This document shows positions 32,115 through 41,191 of a DNA stretch of 64,000 nt, piece after piece. A model generated the notes under the pieces. That model saw only the letters and a list, made by a program, of their open reading frames with translations, had not been told where the DNA came from and searched no databases. Position numbers and translations under genes: made by a program. This DNA is from DASSFG01 sp035547915 (GTDB lineage: Bacteria > Planctomycetota > Planctomycetia > Pirellulales > JAICIG01): the NCBI GenBank assembly GCA_035547915.1, contig DASZTS010000072.1:62001-126000 (forward strand). The letters run 5' to 3'. Numbering within the stretch: the first letter of the stretch is position 1; the number at the start of each line of letters is the position of its first letter.

Positions 32115-33713
32115 ATGCTCAATCGTCTTTTCCAGGCCATAACGCTCGTCGCCCTCGGTGCGACGTTGGTTTCCGCCGCCGAACCCGATTGGGAACAGGT
32201 CGGCCGACGGCTGAACGACGGTGTGCTCCGCTGGGGCGGCGACGCCGAGGGGGGCGCGCCGTTCCAGTTGCGCGACCCCGCCGATCCGGGCCGGGTCATC
32301 GGCTTCGAGGTCGAATTGGCCGATGCCCTGGCCGCGGCGCTCGCCGACCGGTTGGGCCGGCCGCTCAAGGCCGAATTCGAGCAGTACGAGTGGGTGAGCC
32401 TGCCGCTCGGCCTGGCAAAGGGCGATTTTGATTTGATTCTCAGCGGCTTCGAGATCACCGAAGACTCCCGTGGTGAGGTTCTCTTTTCGCGTCCCTATTA
32501 TGCCTACGCCGAACAGCTCGTGGTGCGCCGCGACGAACACCGCATCGGCTCGCTCGACGACTGCCGCGGCCGGCTCGTGGGTACGCTGGCCGGCAGCGCC
32601 GCCGACCGCCTGCTGCGCCAGCATGGCATTGTGCCGGTGGCCTTCGACGGACAGGTCGAACCGTACCTCGACCTCGAATTGGGTCGGCTCGATGCCGTGC
32701 TGCTTGATACGCCGATCGTTGCCTATTACGCCGAGGTCAACCCTAAGCTGAAGCTCGTTGGAGACCGCATCGGACCGGGTGACTATGGGGTGGCCGCGCG
32801 CCCGGCCGACCGGCAGCTCATCGTCGCCATCGATGCGGCACTAGGCGACCTGATGACGACGGGCCGGCTGCGGCAGATCCTCAAACGCTGGCATCTGTGG
32901 AACGCCGATCAGGCTAAGCTGGCGCGCGGTGCAAACCGGGCTGCGGAATTGAACGGACTCGGCTTCGATGCCTCCGGAACGCCGCACGACCACGAGGACG
33001 AACCGATCGAAACGGTCGATCGCAACATCATGGCCTCCTCGGCGCAGCGGTGGACGATCGATGCCTACGGCCCGCTCCTATTGCGCGCGGCCGGTATGAC
33101 CGTGCTTCTGACCGCGGCTAGCATGGCACTGGCCATGCTGCTGGGCCTGGTGGTGGCGATCGTACGGCTCTACGCCCCGCAGCCCTTTCAGTGGCTGGCC
33201 TTGAGTTACGTCGAGTTCTTTCGCGGCATCCCCTTGTTGCTGGTATTATTCTTCCTCTATTTCGGCGCGGCCCCGTATCTGGCCGACGTCGGTCTGCGAC
33301 TGCGCCCGGAAGCCGTGGCCATTCTGGGTTTCGGGCTGAACTACGCGGCCTACGAGTCGGAGATCTATCGCAGCGCCATTCTCTCGGTGCCGCGGCGGCA
33401 ATGGGAGGCGGCCCAGGCGCTCGGCATGCCGGACGTGCTCTGTTTTCGCCGCATCATCTTGCCGCAGGCGATCCGCACGGCGTTGGGGCCGATGACGAAC
33501 GATTTCGTGGCCCTCTTCAAGGACACCAGCCTGGTCAGCGTGATCGCCGTGCGCGAGCTGACCAAGGAGTATTTGATTCTGTCGCGCTCCAGCCTCAAAT
33601 TCGTCGAGCTGGGCGTATTGACCGCCGTCCTCTACCTGGCCATGTCGGTGCCGCTGGGGTATCTCTCGCGCTACCTCGAACGTCGCTGGTCGGGGGGCGA
33701 GCGGCGAGGTTAG
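32115..33713 (+). CDS. Amino-acid ABC transporter, binding protein-permease fusion
   Basis: The 532-aa protein starts at the ATG at 32115, giving a signal peptide (MLNRLFQAITLVALGATLVSA). Residues about 30-270 are a family 3 solute-binding domain (GFEVELADALAAALADRLG, ILSGFEITEDSRGEVLFSRP). Residues about 320-525 are a polar-amino-acid type permease with several membrane helices and the coupling motif QALGMPDVLCFRRIILPQA. Fused binding-protein/permease transporters are known in the glutamine/His family. No ATPase subunit is adjacent, so one encoded elsewhere must serve it. Substrate is probably a polar amino acid. Confidence 0.93.
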   Translation: MLNRLFQAITLVALGATLVSAAEPDWEQVGRRLNDGVLRWGGDAEGGAPFQLRDPADPGRVIGFEVELADALAAALADRLGRPLKAEFEQYEWVSLPLGLAKGDFDLILSGFEITEDSRGEVLFSRPYYAYAEQLVVRRDEHRIGSLDDCRGRLVGTLAGSAADRLLRQHGIVPVAFDGQVEPYLDLELGRLDAVLLDTPIVAYYAEVNPKLKLVGDRIGPGDYGVAARPADRQLIVAIDAALGDLMTTGRLRQILKRWHLWNADQAKLARGANRAAELNGLGFDASGTPHDHEDEPIETVDRNIMASSAQRWTIDAYGPLLLRAAGMTVLLTAASMALAMLLGLVVAIVRLYAPQPFQWLALSYVEFFRGIPLLLVLFFLYFGAAPYLADVGLRLRPEAVAILGFGLNYAAYESEIYRSAILSVPRRQWEAAQALGMPDVLCFRRIILPQAIRTALGPMTNDFVALFKDTSLVSVIAVRELTKEYLILSRSSLKFVELGVLTAVLYLAMSVPLGYLSRYLERRWSGGERRG

Positions 33714-33759
33714 CACCAGCATCACCCGCCCCGACTGCTCGTCAGCGCCCCGCGAAGCG

Positions 33760-35130
33760 TCACTCCGCTCCCGCCTGCGCGCGGGCCTCGCGCACGATGA
33801 GCCCCTCGACTTCCGGCGCCCAGACGGTGGGCAAGCCGTAGTAGACCATCGCGCCGCCTCCCTCGTAGCCGCCCTCCGCCAGCACTCGCCGCGAAGGGAT
33901 GTAGGCCATCACGTCGTTCGCGTAACCGGCCACCCAGGTACGCTTGCCAGCGAGCTCGGCCTTGAGCCGCAGTGCATAATCGACCACGACTTCGCCGCCG
34001 AGCGCCAGCCAACGCACGTCGCGGCCGAGCCACCAGCACTGTATGGGATAGGGATACGTTGGGCTGAGTGGTTGGCCGGCATCGACGCGCGCGAGCAACA
34101 GCCGGCCGCGTTGGGCTTCGTATTTGTTCGTCGACTCGGATTGCTGTAGCAAGGATTCGCGCGTCGGCAACGGACCGAACGGCAACTCGATCTCGCGGTA
34201 AGTTGCCGCCAGGTTTCCTTCGACGGGCGCCGTCACGCCGGCCAGCACGCGATCGACGGACTGCGCGAGGTGGTTCCCGTATTGCTCGGCCAGTTCGACC
34301 CGGCGTCGCGGCACGGGATTCTGGTCAGCGCCGCAGCCGGCCCAGAACAGGGCGGTCATCCCCGGGTGCGATTCTTCCAGCGCCCGTTGTGCATATCCCG
34401 GATAGTCGCCCGACCACTGATAGAAGTCGAGCACCGTGGCATGGCAGGCATAGCCGAAGGCGACCGCCACCAGTTCCCTCTTTGCGTCGCGCACGGCCAG
34501 CACGGGCACGTCGTAGTCGACCGGCCCCACCAGTCCGCCCGCCTGGCGGCGCTGGGGAACGTCGGCCTCTTTGTTATTGCGACGATTGACGGCGAACGTC
34601 GCTTGCCCGCTCCCCCAAGCGAGCGCGCACGGCGCCAAATGATCGATGGCCTCACCCACGAGCTTGACCACCGTCTGTTCCAATTGCTCCGCATACTCGT
34701 CGACCCATTGCAACTGCTGCTGGTCGAGGAAGTACATCGCGCTCAGGTTGCGACCCACGACCGGACCGCAATGCGTGTGGGAAACAGCCAGCATGACTTG
34801 GGCGCGGTCGAGACCATATTTTTCCCGCAAAGCTCCGCAGATGCGGACGGACGAATCGCGCGCGATGCCGACCAGATCGAGCGTGACGAGCACCACCCGC
34901 TTGCCGCGCGCGTCTTCGAGCACGAGCACCTTGGCCCACAGATCGAGGCTCGTACCTTCGGCGGGCCGATCGCGGGCGCCGTAGCCCGACATCCACATCG
35001 ACCGCTCTGGCGTGATCTTGGTTCGTGCCGTTCCGGCCCGCCAACCATCCGCGGCGGCGGTGTGCACGGCGACGAGGAGCGCGAAAGTGGCGATGCAGAA
35101 CCGGACGGCACCGGCCGCGTTTGGCTGCAT
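33760..35130 (-). CDS. Neutral/alkaline ceramidase-like exported protein
   Basis: The 456-aa protein has a signal peptide ending near residue 27 (HTAAADG). The N-terminal neutral/alkaline ceramidase domain is shown by GTARTKITPERSMWMSGYG, VLVTLDLVGI, MLAVSHTHCGPVVG and FGYACHATVL, where the His residues should bind zinc. It is shorter than true ceramidases (about 650-700 aa) and lacks their C-terminal domain, so it may act on another amide. It begins 15 bp after the PVC-dehydrogenase stop and is the last gene of unit 1. Such pairs are common in planctomycetes. Confidence 0.88.
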   Translation of the reverse strand: MQPNAAGAVRFCIATFALLVAVHTAAADGWRAGTARTKITPERSMWMSGYGARDRPAEGTSLDLWAKVLVLEDARGKRVVLVTLDLVGIARDSSVRICGALREKYGLDRAQVMLAVSHTHCGPVVGRNLSAMYFLDQQQLQWVDEYAEQLEQTVVKLVGEAIDHLAPCALAWGSGQATFAVNRRNNKEADVPQRRQAGGLVGPVDYDVPVLAVRDAKRELVAVAFGYACHATVLDFYQWSGDYPGYAQRALEESHPGMTALFWAGCGADQNPVPRRRVELAEQYGNHLAQSVDRVLAGVTAPVEGNLAATYREIELPFGPLPTRESLLQQSESTNKYEAQRGRLLLARVDAGQPLSPTYPYPIQCWWLGRDVRWLALGGEVVVDYALRLKAELAGKRTWVAGYANDVMAYIPSRRVLAEGGYEGGGAMVYYGLPTVWAPEVEGLIVREARAQAGAE

Positions 35131-35145
35131 GTCAACGCTTTCTGT

Positions 35146-38100
35146 TCAAGGGACGCTCAACAGATAGGCGATCAAATCGGCCATTTCCTGCTTGGTGAGC
35201 TGCTTCTCCAAGCCGTCTGGCATGAGCGACTGACCCGTGCTACGAAGTTCTTCGATGTTCACGCGCAGGACCGTGTCGCCGGCCCCTTCCGCGCGGCGCA
35301 ACGTGACACTGGTGGCCGTCTCGGCGCCGATCATACCCGTCAGCGACCGGCCGTCATCGGTGACGAGCACGTAGTTCACGAACTGCGGGTTCACTTCGCG
35401 GCTCGGATCGAGCAGGTTCACCAGGATGGCATCGGCCCCGCGGCTTTTGACCGTGGCCAGATTCGGACCGGTCTCTTGCCCCACTCCTTCCACCCGGTGA
35501 CAGGCGGCGCACACCTTTTTGAAGGCCGCTTTGCCGCGCGGGGCGTCGCCGGGCAGTGTCAGAACGTCGCGATACGCTTCGACCACGTCCTGTCGGCGGC
35601 CGATCGCCAGCGACGCAAACAACTTCTCGGCCCGGCTGCGGATCGCCGCGTCACCCTGGGAGGAAAGCAGCTTGAGCCGCGCCGCATCGAGGTCACTCGC
35701 CCCGATTTCGCTCTGCTCCACTGCGTCGAAGAGGGCCGCGATCCAGATCGGCCGCGAGAAGAGCAGATCGGATGCTGCGCTGCGCACCGCCGGACCGAGA
35801 CCCGGCCAGGCGGTCAGCACGATGCTCGCCACGGCCGCGTCGTCGAACCGGCCCAGCGTGCGCAGTGCCGCGCGCTGCACGTCCTGCGGCTGCCGCTCGT
35901 TGACGAGACCGCGCAAGCATTCTTCGACGTCAGCGAAGGGAGCCAGCCCCAATGTGTCGATGGCGGCGACGCGGCGGTTGACCGGCTCGCTGTCGCTGGC
36001 CGCGGTCGTGCGGGCGGAGGCGATCAGGCCCTCGACCAGGTGCCGGGCCGCCGCTGCTCGGTCGCCCGCCAAGGCCGATTCCAAATTGGCGCCGCGCTGG
36101 GCCAATCCCGCGGCGAGGCCCCGCACGAGAACGGCTGCCGTAACCGCATCGCTCCGGGCGAGCCGCTCGATCGTGCTCAGCGTCGAGTCCGAATCGGCCG
36201 GCTGATTCGCCAGGCCGATCTGCCGGGCGAGCGATGCGAGCAAAATATTCCCCGCGTCGCTCTGGCGGAACTCGGCACTGTCTGCGAGCCGATCGAGCAC
36301 CTGCGCCGCGCCGGCGGCCAGAGAACTCTGTATGGCCAGCCTCATCCAAGGGTCGCCCGCATCCCGCCGCGCGAGAGCGATCAGAGCCGGCAACCGCTCG
36401 GGCCCGCGCATCTCGCCGAGCGAAAAGGCGACCTGATATCGCACCGACAAGTCGTCGTCGGCGACCATCGCCAGCAGCTTCTTGCCCAGCTCGGCGGAAC
36501 CGTCCAAAAACGGCTCCGACAATGTGACGGCATGCCGGCGGACGCCCGGATGTTCATCGGCCAACCCGTGAAGTAAGTCTTTTTCCGCGAGTGCCCCCAG
36601 TCCCGACAAGGCATAGAGGGCGTGCAGGCGGGCGAACGCCTCAGGCGATTCCGTGAGCAACCGCTTCAACAGCGGCACGGCCGCCGCGTCTCGCCGCTCG
36701 AAAAGCAACCGTGCCGCCGTGTCGCGATGCCAACTATTGGCGTGGCCGAGCAGGGCCACCAACTCGGGCGTCGTGGCCCGCCGCAACGCGGGCGCCGGAC
36801 GGCCTTTCCAACCATCGGGCGCGATGCGGTAGATGCGTCCGCGATCACGGCCGCTCGTCAGGTCGAGGTGCCGCTTGATCATCGGGGGCAGGCTGGCCGG
36901 ATGCTCGATCACCTCGCGGTACACATCGAGGATATAGAGCGTGCCATCGGGTACGTTCAAGAACTGGGCCGGACGGAACCAGATATCGCGTGAGCTGACG
37001 AACTCCGAATTCTCGTCGACGCGGCGGCCGACGAATTCGAGCGGCTCCTTGTCGTCGGGCTCGAGCCGTTTGCGATGCACCAGATTGCTCCCTACGTCGC
37101 CGACGATGGCCCACTCTTGCGAGGTCGGCCAGGCGTCTCCCTTGTAGATCGTCACACCGGTGGCACCCGTGAAGTAACCCGCCGCGCGGCCGCCTCCTTC
37201 AATGATCCCGGGAGCCGCGCCCGACACACGCAGGCGCGTGCGCACGATCCGCCACGGCTCGACCGGACTGGTACGGAACACCTCGGCTTGCGGCCCGTCG
37301 GCCGCGATACTCCGCCGCGGCCCCGGTGCGGTGAGATACGGATTGCGTGCGATGTATCGATCCTCGTACATCACCTGTTGCAGATGGTCGCTGTTGGAGC
37401 AGACGAACTTTCGCCCCCAGGCGTCGAAGCTCATGCCGTGCTGGGCGCCGCCGCTGGTCGCCGAAAGCTCGAGCGTGCGCGGGTCGAACGCGAAATCGCG
37501 ACCGTTCAGGTTCTTAGGTTCCGATTTCGATCGGATATCGGTCTCTTGGTCGTCAACACGTTGAACGTTGCCGCCGCCGGTGCTGGTCGCACCGTGGATG
37601 CGGTTGTCGAGCCCCCAGCAAAAGGAATTCAGCAACCCTTGCACGTTCGTTTTGCTGAAACCGGTGAACACGGTCCGCCGCACATCGGCCCGGCCGTCGC
37701 CGTCGGTGTCCTTGCAATAGAGGATGTCGGGAGCGTCGCCGATGAAGACGCCGCCGTCGTAGCAGGCGATGGCCGTCGGCCACGAAAGGTGCTCGACGAA
37801 CGGCATGCTCTTGTCGAACCGGCCGTCGCCGTCGGTGTCGGTGAGCAACCGCACGCGGCTGAGCAGTTCGTCGGCCTGTTCGGAGTAGCCACGCATCTCG
37901 ACCACGTACAGCCGACCGTCTTCATCGAAGGCGGCGGCCACCGGGTCGTTGACGAGCGGTTCGGCGGCCACCATTTCGAGCCGATAGCCGGGCTGCACCG
38001 TGAACGTGCCGCCGGTGTCCGCCGGCTCGACGGGCGGGATGCGCGGCAGTTCGGCGCCGAAATCGGCGTCCGCGGTCGGCTGTGCCGAGGCATGGGGCGA

Positions 38101-38214
38101 GCCGGCATGAATCAGACAGCCGACCAGGCAACAAAAGTAAATCCACGGCGAGACGCGCAGGATGCCGTCGCGCGTCTCACGGCCCGAAGAAGCTGGCGCA
38201 CATCGAATGCTCAT
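35146..38214 (-). CDS. PVC-type membrane-bound dehydrogenase with C-terminal heme domain
   Basis: The 1022-aa exported protein has three parts. Residues about 55-440 are a beta-propeller of the TIGR02604 dehydrogenase type (FTVQPGYRLEMVAAEPLVND, AAFDEDGRLYVVEMRGYSEQ). Residues about 450-880 are HEAT-like helical repeats. The last 140 residues are the TIGR02603 cytochrome c domain with CAACH and a probable distal Met in LMPDGLEKQL. A signal peptide lies near residues 20-45. It probably oxidises a sugar or alcohol outside the membrane and passes electrons to the heme. Its start overlaps the anti-sigma stop by 4 bp, an unusual link between a sigma-factor pair and this enzyme. Confidence 0.92.
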   Translation of the reverse strand: MSIRCAPASSGRETRDGILRVSPWIYFCCLVGCLIHAGSPHASAQPTADADFGAELPRIPPVEPADTGGTFTVQPGYRLEMVAAEPLVNDPVAAAFDEDGRLYVVEMRGYSEQADELLSRVRLLTDTDGDGRFDKSMPFVEHLSWPTAIACYDGGVFIGDAPDILYCKDTDGDGRADVRRTVFTGFSKTNVQGLLNSFCWGLDNRIHGATSTGGGNVQRVDDQETDIRSKSEPKNLNGRDFAFDPRTLELSATSGGAQHGMSFDAWGRKFVCSNSDHLQQVMYEDRYIARNPYLTAPGPRRSIAADGPQAEVFRTSPVEPWRIVRTRLRVSGAAPGIIEGGGRAAGYFTGATGVTIYKGDAWPTSQEWAIVGDVGSNLVHRKRLEPDDKEPLEFVGRRVDENSEFVSSRDIWFRPAQFLNVPDGTLYILDVYREVIEHPASLPPMIKRHLDLTSGRDRGRIYRIAPDGWKGRPAPALRRATTPELVALLGHANSWHRDTAARLLFERRDAAAVPLLKRLLTESPEAFARLHALYALSGLGALAEKDLLHGLADEHPGVRRHAVTLSEPFLDGSAELGKKLLAMVADDDLSVRYQVAFSLGEMRGPERLPALIALARRDAGDPWMRLAIQSSLAAGAAQVLDRLADSAEFRQSDAGNILLASLARQIGLANQPADSDSTLSTIERLARSDAVTAAVLVRGLAAGLAQRGANLESALAGDRAAAARHLVEGLIASARTTAASDSEPVNRRVAAIDTLGLAPFADVEECLRGLVNERQPQDVQRAALRTLGRFDDAAVASIVLTAWPGLGPAVRSAASDLLFSRPIWIAALFDAVEQSEIGASDLDAARLKLLSSQGDAAIRSRAEKLFASLAIGRRQDVVEAYRDVLTLPGDAPRGKAAFKKVCAACHRVEGVGQETGPNLATVKSRGADAILVNLLDPSREVNPQFVNYVLVTDDGRSLTGMIGAETATSVTLRRAEGAGDTVLRVNIEELRSTGQSLMPDGLEKQLTKQEMADLIAYLLSVP

Positions 38215-39551
38215 TCACGTCGGTCCTCGGTGGTGCTGCGGGGGGAGGCGGGCGTGCGCTGGCTCTGATGATAACGTAACCGCAACTGTCTTTGCATCTG
38301 GTCGGCCGGCAGGTTGAGCAATTGGGCCCGTTGCGCCGGATCGAGCTGGGTTTCGAAGAATCTCTTTAATTCTTCGTCGGTGACCTCCGGCAGCGAAATC
38401 TGCACGCCGCGCGCAGCGGGTGAGAACAACTGCCCGAGCCAGGTCTGCAACAGTCGGCGGCGTTCTTCGAGCGTCTCGGCCTTGTCGAGTTGCTGCTGCC
38501 CACGCGGCGAGAGCCGTGCATGCAACGCGGCGCCGCGCTCGCCTCCCAGCAACGCTGCCAGGCCCGCCAAAGAGGGCCGCCCGCCCGGATTGCCCGGTGC
38601 CCGGCGCAATTCATTGAGCGTGTACCCCAGGATTTCACGCCGCACGGGCTCAGGCTGCCCCGCCAATCGTTGCTCGATCTGCCGGCGCCGCGCCGCGGGA
38701 AACCGCGCCAGCAGTTGCGCCTCGATCCAGTCGACGAAGACCTGCGCGTCGGTGGCGCTCAGTCGCCGCGCTTCATCTTCGCGCAGACGGCGGATGCGCG
38801 CCAAACGTTGCTCCCCTTCGAGCGCCATCAACTCGGCGCGTTCCACGCCCTGACGTTGCTCGAGCCAGCGCTCGAAGCGGGCGAGCACCGCCGTCAGTTG
38901 GGCCGATTGTTTGTCGGCGCGGACGTCCGCCGATAGTTTTCGCAGACGGTCTTGCTCTTCGACCGGCAGGTGCACGAACCGCTCGTATTCACGGTGCAGC
39001 CCCTGCTTCTCGTCGGCGGTCAGGGACTGCAAACGGGCGTCATCGTCGAGGGAGTTGCTCGGCGCCGCATCGCCCGGCGAATCTTCGACAAACAAGCCGG
39101 CCTGCCACAGTTGCCGCGCGAAGTCGAGCGATGGGGTCTGGCGATATGCCTCCAGGTTCTCGACGATCGACAGGTCGCGCAGTAGCCGATCGTTGGCATC
39201 GGGCCAGAGGCGGGCGCCGCAGAACCCGACCGCGGCGGCCGCCGCCAGCGCGATCGTCACGAACGTCCAGCGGCTGTGATGGCCGGCGCGGGCCGATTGC
39301 ATTTCCTCGGCGAGCGCCATAGCCGCCATTTCTACGGTCGAGCGTGTGAAGGACGGATCGACCTCGGCCCGCGGCAGACGGTCGAGCAGATCCCAGGTGC
39401 GATCGAACTCGCGCATTTCGCGTTCGACGCGCGGATCGCGGGCCAGCCGTTCTTCGACCTGCCGGGCCGACGCGCCATCCAACTCGCCGTCGAGATAGGC
39501 GACGAGCCTCTCACGCCATTCAGGCGATTCGGGTTCCAGCGGTTCGTTCAT
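38211..39551 (-). CDS. Membrane-anchored anti-sigma factor-like protein
   Basis: The 446-aa protein begins with an anti-sigma-like domain (LVAYLDGELDGASARQVEE, LARDPRVEREMREFD) that lacks the HxxxCxxC zinc motif. A single membrane helix lies at about 95-115 (TFVTIALAAAAAVGFCGARL). The long C-terminal part (about 300 residues) is helical and very rich in Arg, Glu, Gln and Leu, and would lie outside the cytoplasm as a sensor region. It overlaps the sigma-factor stop by 4 bp and the dehydrogenase start by 4 bp. Function is inferred from position and domain layout. Confidence 0.85.
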   Translation of the reverse strand: MNEPLEPESPEWRERLVAYLDGELDGASARQVEERLARDPRVEREMREFDRTWDLLDRLPRAEVDPSFTRSTVEMAAMALAEEMQSARAGHHSRWTFVTIALAAAAAVGFCGARLWPDANDRLLRDLSIVENLEAYRQTPSLDFARQLWQAGLFVEDSPGDAAPSNSLDDDARLQSLTADEKQGLHREYERFVHLPVEEQDRLRKLSADVRADKQSAQLTAVLARFERWLEQRQGVERAELMALEGEQRLARIRRLREDEARRLSATDAQVFVDWIEAQLLARFPAARRRQIEQRLAGQPEPVRREILGYTLNELRRAPGNPGGRPSLAGLAALLGGERGAALHARLSPRGQQQLDKAETLEERRRLLQTWLGQLFSPAARGVQISLPEVTDEELKRFFETQLDPAQRAQLLNLPADQMQRQLRLRYHQSQRTPASPRSTTEDRRE

Positions 39552-40276
39552 GGCAACTCGTCGGCCTCCCGCGCGAGGGGGCGTTCGCCGCGCTCCAGGT
39601 AGGGCGCCAGCGCCTCACGCAGGTTTTCTCGCGCCCTCGACAAGAGCGACTTGATGGCTTGGGGGGTCAGGTCCATCGTGGCGGCGATGTCGGCATAGCT
39701 CATCTGTTCGAACTTGTTGAGTAGCACGGCCAACCGCTGCCGCTCGCTGAGCGAGTCGAGCGCGGCCTGCACCACGGCGCACAGCTCGGCCTTGTCGAGT
39801 TGCCTGGCGGGCATCAGGCCGCTCGCGGCGAGCGCTAATTCATCGATGGTCATACCGTTGCTGCCCCCCGGGTGCCGCGGCGCGACCTGCACTTCGCGCC
39901 GCATTGAGCGCGACCGCAGGGCGTTCGAAGCCACATTATTGGCGATGGTGAACAGCCAGGTCGAGAATTTAGATGCCGGCTGATATCGCTCGCGGGCCCG
40001 ATAGACCCGCAAGAAGACTTCCTGTGCCAGGTCCTCGGCCTGCCCACGCTTGCCGACCAGGTGCTCCAACACGGTCACCAGGCGATTCTGATAACGGAGC
40101 ATCAGTTCCTCGAAGGCGGCGGCGTTCCCTTCGCGGACCGCCAGCATGAGCCGGACATCGGGGTCGGCCAGGGGGTTGATGCAGGCCGACGAATCGGCGG
40201 CCGCGGCGCCTTCCACCATCGTTGTCGACGATCTTCGAGAGTCTTTCGCGCGACCGCGCCCCAAGGCCGCGTCCAT
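39548..40276 (-). CDS. ECF-type RNA polymerase sigma factor
   Basis: The 242-aa protein starts at the ATG at 40276, preceded by GGAGAG; the open frame extends 11 codons further but without a ribosome site. Region 2 is clear (FEELMLRYQNRLVTVLEHLV, AEDLAQEVFLRVYRARERY, FSTWLFTIANNVASNALRS), as is region 4 (LSERQRLAVLLNKFEQMSYA, TPQAIKSLLSRARENLREAL). It resembles planctomycete-rich ECF groups. It sits fourth from the end of unit 1, before its anti-sigma factor, with the secreted paralogue A upstream. Confidence 0.95.
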   Translation of the reverse strand: MDAALGRGRAKDSRRSSTTMVEGAAAADSSACINPLADPDVRLMLAVREGNAAAFEELMLRYQNRLVTVLEHLVGKRGQAEDLAQEVFLRVYRARERYQPASKFSTWLFTIANNVASNALRSRSMRREVQVAPRHPGGSNGMTIDELALAASGLMPARQLDKAELCAVVQAALDSLSERQRLAVLLNKFEQMSYADIAATMDLTPQAIKSLLSRARENLREALAPYLERGERPLAREADELP

Positions 40277-40318
40277 CCTCTCCAGCCTAAGCGATGGGCG
40301 CCCAGGCATCCAGCGCCG

Positions 40319-41167
40319 TCACGGCTCGACGGCCTCCTCGACCGGCGAGAGGAACAGCCAGTAGCCGCGCGTCGCGCCGTGGTTCACCGCATTTGCGCGC
40401 TCGCATTTCCAAACTTCCTGCCCGTCGAGCTCGACGTGGGCTTCCGCGTGGCTGGAACGCACGAGCGCATAGTGCCAGCGGGCCTCTTTGAGCGAGGGGC
40501 CGATCGCCTCGATCAATAACACCGTCTCCGGGTTGGTGCCGTGCGCAATGACGAACGCGGCGCCGTCCTGGATGTTCGCCGTCGGATCGCTGTAACGGAG
40601 CACCGGCCGCACGAGCACGCGCAGTTCGAAACGGGAATTGTCGGGATCCCAGAATTCGTGAGCCGCGAACCGGCGAGAAAGATCCTTGATCTGCCGCAGC
40701 CGCGAGGTCGGCCTTTCGTCGGGAGTTGGCGCGTCGGGTATCGCGCGCGGTTCGACCGGTGTCGGTGGCGGCTGCCAGAGCCCCACTTCGGGAATGATGA
40801 GCTTGACGCGCTGCGCGGTCGTCAGCGTCGCCGATTGCACCCAGGTCGCCGCTTCGGGGGAGCCGCGGAACAACTCCAAGAAAGCCACCGGTCGCCCCGT
40901 TTTGCCCCAGGCCCAAAACGTCCCGTCGCTGTTGATGCGCGCCGGATCGGCGTACGACAGCAAGGGCCGTTCGACCGGATCGATCCGCTGGCCGTCGGCG
41001 TTGCGCAATTCCAATCGCTGCATGTGCTCGAGTGCCGCCCGCAAGGCCGACTTGTCCTGGGCGGGCGGTTGCTCGGTATCGTCTTGGGCTCGCACGGGCA
41101 GCCCGGACAGGATGGCGCAGGCCGCCAGCACCGGCGCGAACGGACCGAACCGATCGACTCTCATCAC
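40319..41167 (-). CDS. Secreted paralogue A of a five-copy family
   Basis: The 282-aa protein has a signal peptide (about residues 1-27, ending PVRAQ). It shares the ordered motifs of the five-copy family: LSYADPAR, FWAWGKTGRPVAF, LRQIKDLSRRF, ELRVLVRPVLRY, GTNPETVLLIEA, WHYALVRS and GQEVWKCE. No catalytic residues or known domain are evident. It is the most divergent of the five. It lies 24 bp after the VWA/GATase-like gene and 42 bp before the ECF sigma gene. Confidence 0.85.
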   Translation of the reverse strand: MMRVDRFGPFAPVLAACAILSGLPVRAQDDTEQPPAQDKSALRAALEHMQRLELRNADGQRIDPVERPLLSYADPARINSDGTFWAWGKTGRPVAFLELFRGSPEAATWVQSATLTTAQRVKLIIPEVGLWQPPPTPVEPRAIPDAPTPDERPTSRLRQIKDLSRRFAAHEFWDPDNSRFELRVLVRPVLRYSDPTANIQDGAAFVIAHGTNPETVLLIEAIGPSLKEARWHYALVRSSHAEAHVELDGQEVWKCERANAVNHGATRGYWLFLSPVEEAVEP

Positions 41168-41191
41168 CTTCTCCTCTCGTACTCTTTAGCG

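Noticed and set aside
34270..36576. 768-codon plus-strand frame opposite the ceramidase-like and dehydrogenase genes
   Set aside because: Shadow frame with no recognisable domain; the minus-strand genes carry clear motifs and coupled starts and stops.
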